DNA of 64,000 nucleotides, from the NCBI RefSeq assembly GCF_002237555.1, contig NZ_CP022540.1, positions 2,547,001 to 2,611,000 of the forward strand, given 5' to 3'. A program made the position numbers and the translations under genes. Shown piece by piece: positions 61,890 to 64,000 of the stretch (positions within the stretch are counted from its first letter, which is position 1; each line of letters begins with the position of its first letter). Source of the DNA: Antarctobacter heliothermus (lineage in GTDB: Bacteria; Pseudomonadota; Alphaproteobacteria; Rhodobacterales; Rhodobacteraceae). The notes beneath the pieces are model-generated. The model saw only the letters and a program-made list of their open reading frames with translations, was not told the DNA's origin and made no database searches.

Positions 61890-62893
61890 GCGCCCGAAAT
61901 ACCTGCTTCGGCAAAGGTGGCCATACCGTTGTGGCAGGCCAACGCACCTTTGAGGATCGGCAAGGCCAGCGCCGCGCCGGACCCCTCGCCAAGCGCCATG
62001 CCCATGTCCAGCAATGGGGCCTTGTCCATCGCTTCGGCCAGACGCCGGTGGCCCGGTTCACGACTTTGGTGAGCGATCAGGCAATGGGCCAGCAGGTCAG
62101 GATCGGCGGCAAACAGCGGCGTGACGGCGGCGGTGCAGATGAACCCGTCCAGCAGCACCGGAATGCGCGCCATCCGCGCCGCCAGCACTGCGCCACACAG
62201 CGCGGCCTGTTCGCGCCCACCAAGGGCAGCAAGCCGCATCATGGGCGACAACGCCCCGTGTTTATCAACCGCCGCCGTGATCACGCGGGCCTTGAGCGTC
62301 ATGCCGTCCGCGTCGGATCCGGTGCCGGGACCAACCCAATCCTGCGCGGTGCCGCCAAAACTGGCAAAAGCGAGCGCGGCGGCAATGGTGGAATTGCCGA
62401 TGCCCATTTCCCCCAGCAGAAGGATGTCGGCATCCGTATCGACCGCCGCCGCCCCCCTTTGCAGCGCGTCGAGGCAGTCCTCTTCCTCCATCGCCGGGGC
62501 GGTGGTAAAATCGCGGGTGGGCCGGTCAAGATCCAGTGCAATGACATTCAGATCGGCCCCAGCCGCCTTGCACAACTGGTTGATCGCCGCGCCTCCGGCG
62601 GCAAAGTTTGCCACCATCTGCGCCGTCACCTCTTGCGGAAAGGGGTTCACGCCCTGCGCGCAGACGCCGTGGTTGCCGGCAAATATCAGCGCCTGTGCCC
62701 GCTCGATCCGCGGGCGGTCAGTGCCCCGCCAGCCCGCCATAAACGCGGCGAGATCCTCTAGCCGGCCCAGCGAGCCCGGCGGCTTGGTCAGTTGCATCTG
62801 CCGCGCGGTGGCGGCCTCGGCGGCGGCGCTGTCAAAAGCGGGCAGGTCAAGGGCGGTCACGCCGTCCAGCGACGTCAGGGGAAGGTGGGTCAT
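61886..62893 (-). CDS. cobT: Nicotinate-nucleotide--dimethylbenzimidazole phosphoribosyltransferase
   Basis: A 335-residue enzyme that makes alpha-ribazole phosphate for the lower ligand of cobalamin. Recognised from QMQLTKPPGSLGRLEDLA, IFAGNHGVCAQGVNPFPQEVT, GEMGIGNSTIAAAL and GMALGEGSGAALALP with its catalytic glutamate. Start 62893 overlaps the cobU stop (ATGA). Confidence 0.95.
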   Translation of the reverse strand: MTHLPLTSLDGVTALDLPAFDSAAAEAATARQMQLTKPPGSLGRLEDLAAFMAGWRGTDRPRIERAQALIFAGNHGVCAQGVNPFPQEVTAQMVANFAAGGAAINQLCKAAGADLNVIALDLDRPTRDFTTAPAMEEEDCLDALQRGAAAVDTDADILLLGEMGIGNSTIAAALAFASFGGTAQDWVGPGTGSDADGMTLKARVITAAVDKHGALSPMMRLAALGGREQAALCGAVLAARMARIPVLLDGFICTAAVTPLFAADPDLLAHCLIAHQSREPGHRRLAEAMDKAPLLDMGMALGEGSGAALALPILKGALACHNGMATFAEAGISGA

Positions 62894-63402
62894 GCGGGTT
62901 TGACTTTCAGTGGATGGCCAGCGACGCAGAACCAAAGTTCATCACAGGCGTCGGCGATGCGTTGATTGACCAGCCCCGCCGCATCGCGAAAGGCGCGGGC
63001 AAGGGCGTTTTCGGGGACGATCCCGGCGCCAACCTCATTGGTAACAAAGATGACCGGCGCGGACTGGTGCGCCAGTTCCGCCGCCAGCGCGTGTGTCGCC
63101 GCCTGCCAGTCCTCATCGGCCAGCATCAGGTTGGTGAGCCACAGCGTCAGGCAGTCGACCAGCCGAGGCTCGGTGCCGTCGGTTTCACGCAACGCGCCGA
63201 TCAGGTCGCGCGGTGCCTCGACCGTGCGCCAATCGGCGTCGCGGCGGGATTGGTGCAGTGCGATGCGGTCGGACATTTCGGTGTCGTGGGCTTGGGCGGT
63301 GGCAATGTAGATCGCGGGCCGCCCCAGCGCCAGCGCCATACGCTCTGCCAGGGTGCTTTTGCCCGAGCGTGCGCCGCCGGTGATGAGGATCGACTTTCCC
63401 AT
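62890..63402 (-). CDS. cobU: Adenosylcobinamide kinase / guanylyltransferase
   Basis: A 170-residue bifunctional enzyme. It has the P-loop ITGGARSGKST (about 7-17), YIATAQAHDTEM and LVDCLTLWLTNLML, all typical of CobU/CobP. It phosphorylates adenosylcobinamide and adds GMP. The start at 63402 gives family length; an ATG at 63420 would add six residues. First gene of the leftward operon, 45 bp from the divergent phosphatase gene. Confidence 0.94.
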   Translation of the reverse strand: MGKSILITGGARSGKSTLAERMALALGRPAIYIATAQAHDTEMSDRIALHQSRRDADWRTVEAPRDLIGALRETDGTEPRLVDCLTLWLTNLMLADEDWQAATHALAAELAHQSAPVIFVTNEVGAGIVPENALARAFRDAAGLVNQRIADACDELWFCVAGHPLKVKPA

Positions 63403-63447
63403 GCGGTCGTGACAAAGCATGTTCCGATCTGCTTGAAAAGCCCCGAA

Positions 63448-64000
63448 ATGACGCCGCCTGATGCCTCTGAACTGCTGTTGATTCGCCATGCCCCCGCCCG
63501 ACATGGCGGGCGTTTGTGCGGGTGCACGGATGTGGAGGCCGACCTTGGTGATCCGGCGATCTGGCAGCCTTTGCAGGCGCTAGTGGCCGGGGTGTCGCGG
63601 CGCGTGGTCAGCCCCGCCGTGCGGTGCCGTCAAACGGCTGAGGCGCTTTGGTCCGGGGCCGAGGTCGTGCAGGATGCCCGGCTGTGGGAGCAGGACTTTG
63701 GCACGCAAGAGGGGATGCCGTTTGCCGACATCCCCGATCTTGGCCCCTTGTCTGCACAGGATCTGGCGGACCATCGCCCCCCGGGCGGCGAGAGTTTTGC
63801 CGATATGGTGGCACGGATCACACCCGCCCTAGGCGAACTGGCCGCGCAGGCGCGCGAGGCTGGTCCGGTGGCGGTGGTGGCCCATGCGGGAACAGTGCGC
63901 GTTGGGCTGGCGATGGCGCTGGGCTCGGTGCCTGTCGCGCTGGCCTTTGAGGTGGCGCCATGGTCGGTGACGCGGCTGCGGGTTTTTGAGGGCGGCCTGT
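63448..64000 (+). CDS. Histidine phosphatase, alpha-ribazole phosphatase (CobC)-like (partial)
   Basis: The first 184 codons of a phosphoglycerate-mutase-like phosphatase; the end lies beyond the window. The catalytic LIRHAPA (RHG-type) lies at about residues 10-16, the second histidine is in VVAHAGTVRVGLA, and GCTD and SPAVRCRQTAE fit CobC. It removes phosphate from alpha-ribazole phosphate (or adenosylcobalamin phosphate), the missing step beside cobU-cobT-cobS. Confidence 0.85.
   Translation, partial: MTPPDASELLLIRHAPARHGGRLCGCTDVEADLGDPAIWQPLQALVAGVSRRVVSPAVRCRQTAEALWSGAEVVQDARLWEQDFGTQEGMPFADIPDLGPLSAQDLADHRPPGGESFADMVARITPALGELAAQAREAGPVAVVAHAGTVRVGLAMALGSVPVALAFEVAPWSVTRLRVFEGGL

Noticed and set aside
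1..64000. CRISPR arrays, tRNA/rRNA genes, complete IS elements, integrases
   Set aside because: No regularly spaced repeats, cloverleaf-like or ribosomal sequences, or transposase/integrase frames were recognised by eye; small RNA genes cannot be excluded without covariance searches.

Overview
The window reads as a chromosomal segment of a high-GC alphaproteobacterium of the Rhodobacterales (Roseobacter group). The signs are dense, ATGA-overlapping operons, several TRAP transporters, an oxidative pentonate pathway, a Na+/acetate-type symporter with a DUF4212 subunit, an ArsJ arsenic system and a cobalamin nucleotide-loop cluster. This is inferred from gene content and not from a database search. 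I saw no rRNA, tRNA, CRISPR array, complete insertion sequence or replication origin.

Layout. 1-6161: the start of a PLP lyase (minus strand, cut by the window edge), then a sugar-acid operon (pentonate dehydratase, DapA-family enzyme, RraA-like protein, alpha-ketoglutarate semialdehyde dehydrogenase) behind a GntR/FadR-type palindrome. 6259-12695: a methyltransferase and an oppABCDF-type peptide transporter. 12896-21353: an eight-gene minus-strand operon encoding a Ser/Thr kinase, FHA protein, PP2C phosphatase, a degenerate GTPase, two intact dynamin-like GTPases, a Roadblock-like protein and an unknown protein. 21551-24309: DedA protein, small membrane protein and a ThDP enzyme. 24726-26248: three orphan genes. 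26532-28582: kynA-kynU. 28558-35621: Hint protein, acyl-CoA ligase, oxidoreductases, and an ABM/metallo-hydrolase pair. 36069-43670: an aromatic-acid type cluster (TRAP transporter, SDR, feruloyl-CoA-synthase-like ligase, BoxR/BzdR-like regulator, stand-alone 3-hydroxyacyl-CoA dehydrogenase C-domain). 43653-52408: an acetate cluster read leftward (acs, adk, symporter pair, DUF294/CBS protein, membrane protein, membrane PAS-exonuclease). 52843-56006: a second TRAP transporter. 56075-60595: an aminotransferase and an arsenate cluster (ArsR-ArsC fusion, GAPDH, ArsJ). 60603-64000: MarR regulator and cobS-cobT-cobU with a divergent CobC-like phosphatase cut by the window end.

The strongest candidate for an undescribed system is 12896-21353. 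It joins a kinase, a phosphatase and a phosphothreonine reader to a three-member GTPase set, one of which has lost its catalytic motifs, and to a Roadblock-type putative GTPase partner. Five of its seven gene junctions overlap. No type VI secretion structural genes are nearby, although kinase/FHA/PP2C triads are best known there. I read it as a phospho-regulated membrane-remodelling or polarity module; that function is inference.

Second in interest is the link between the BoxR/BzdR-like regulator and the aromatic operon: near-identical 14-bp palindromes lie upstream of both the regulator and the TRAP operon. Other notable points are an arsenate operon whose operator abuts the start codon, adenylate kinase placed directly behind the AMP-producing acetyl-CoA synthetase, and a recurring intergenic palindrome family.
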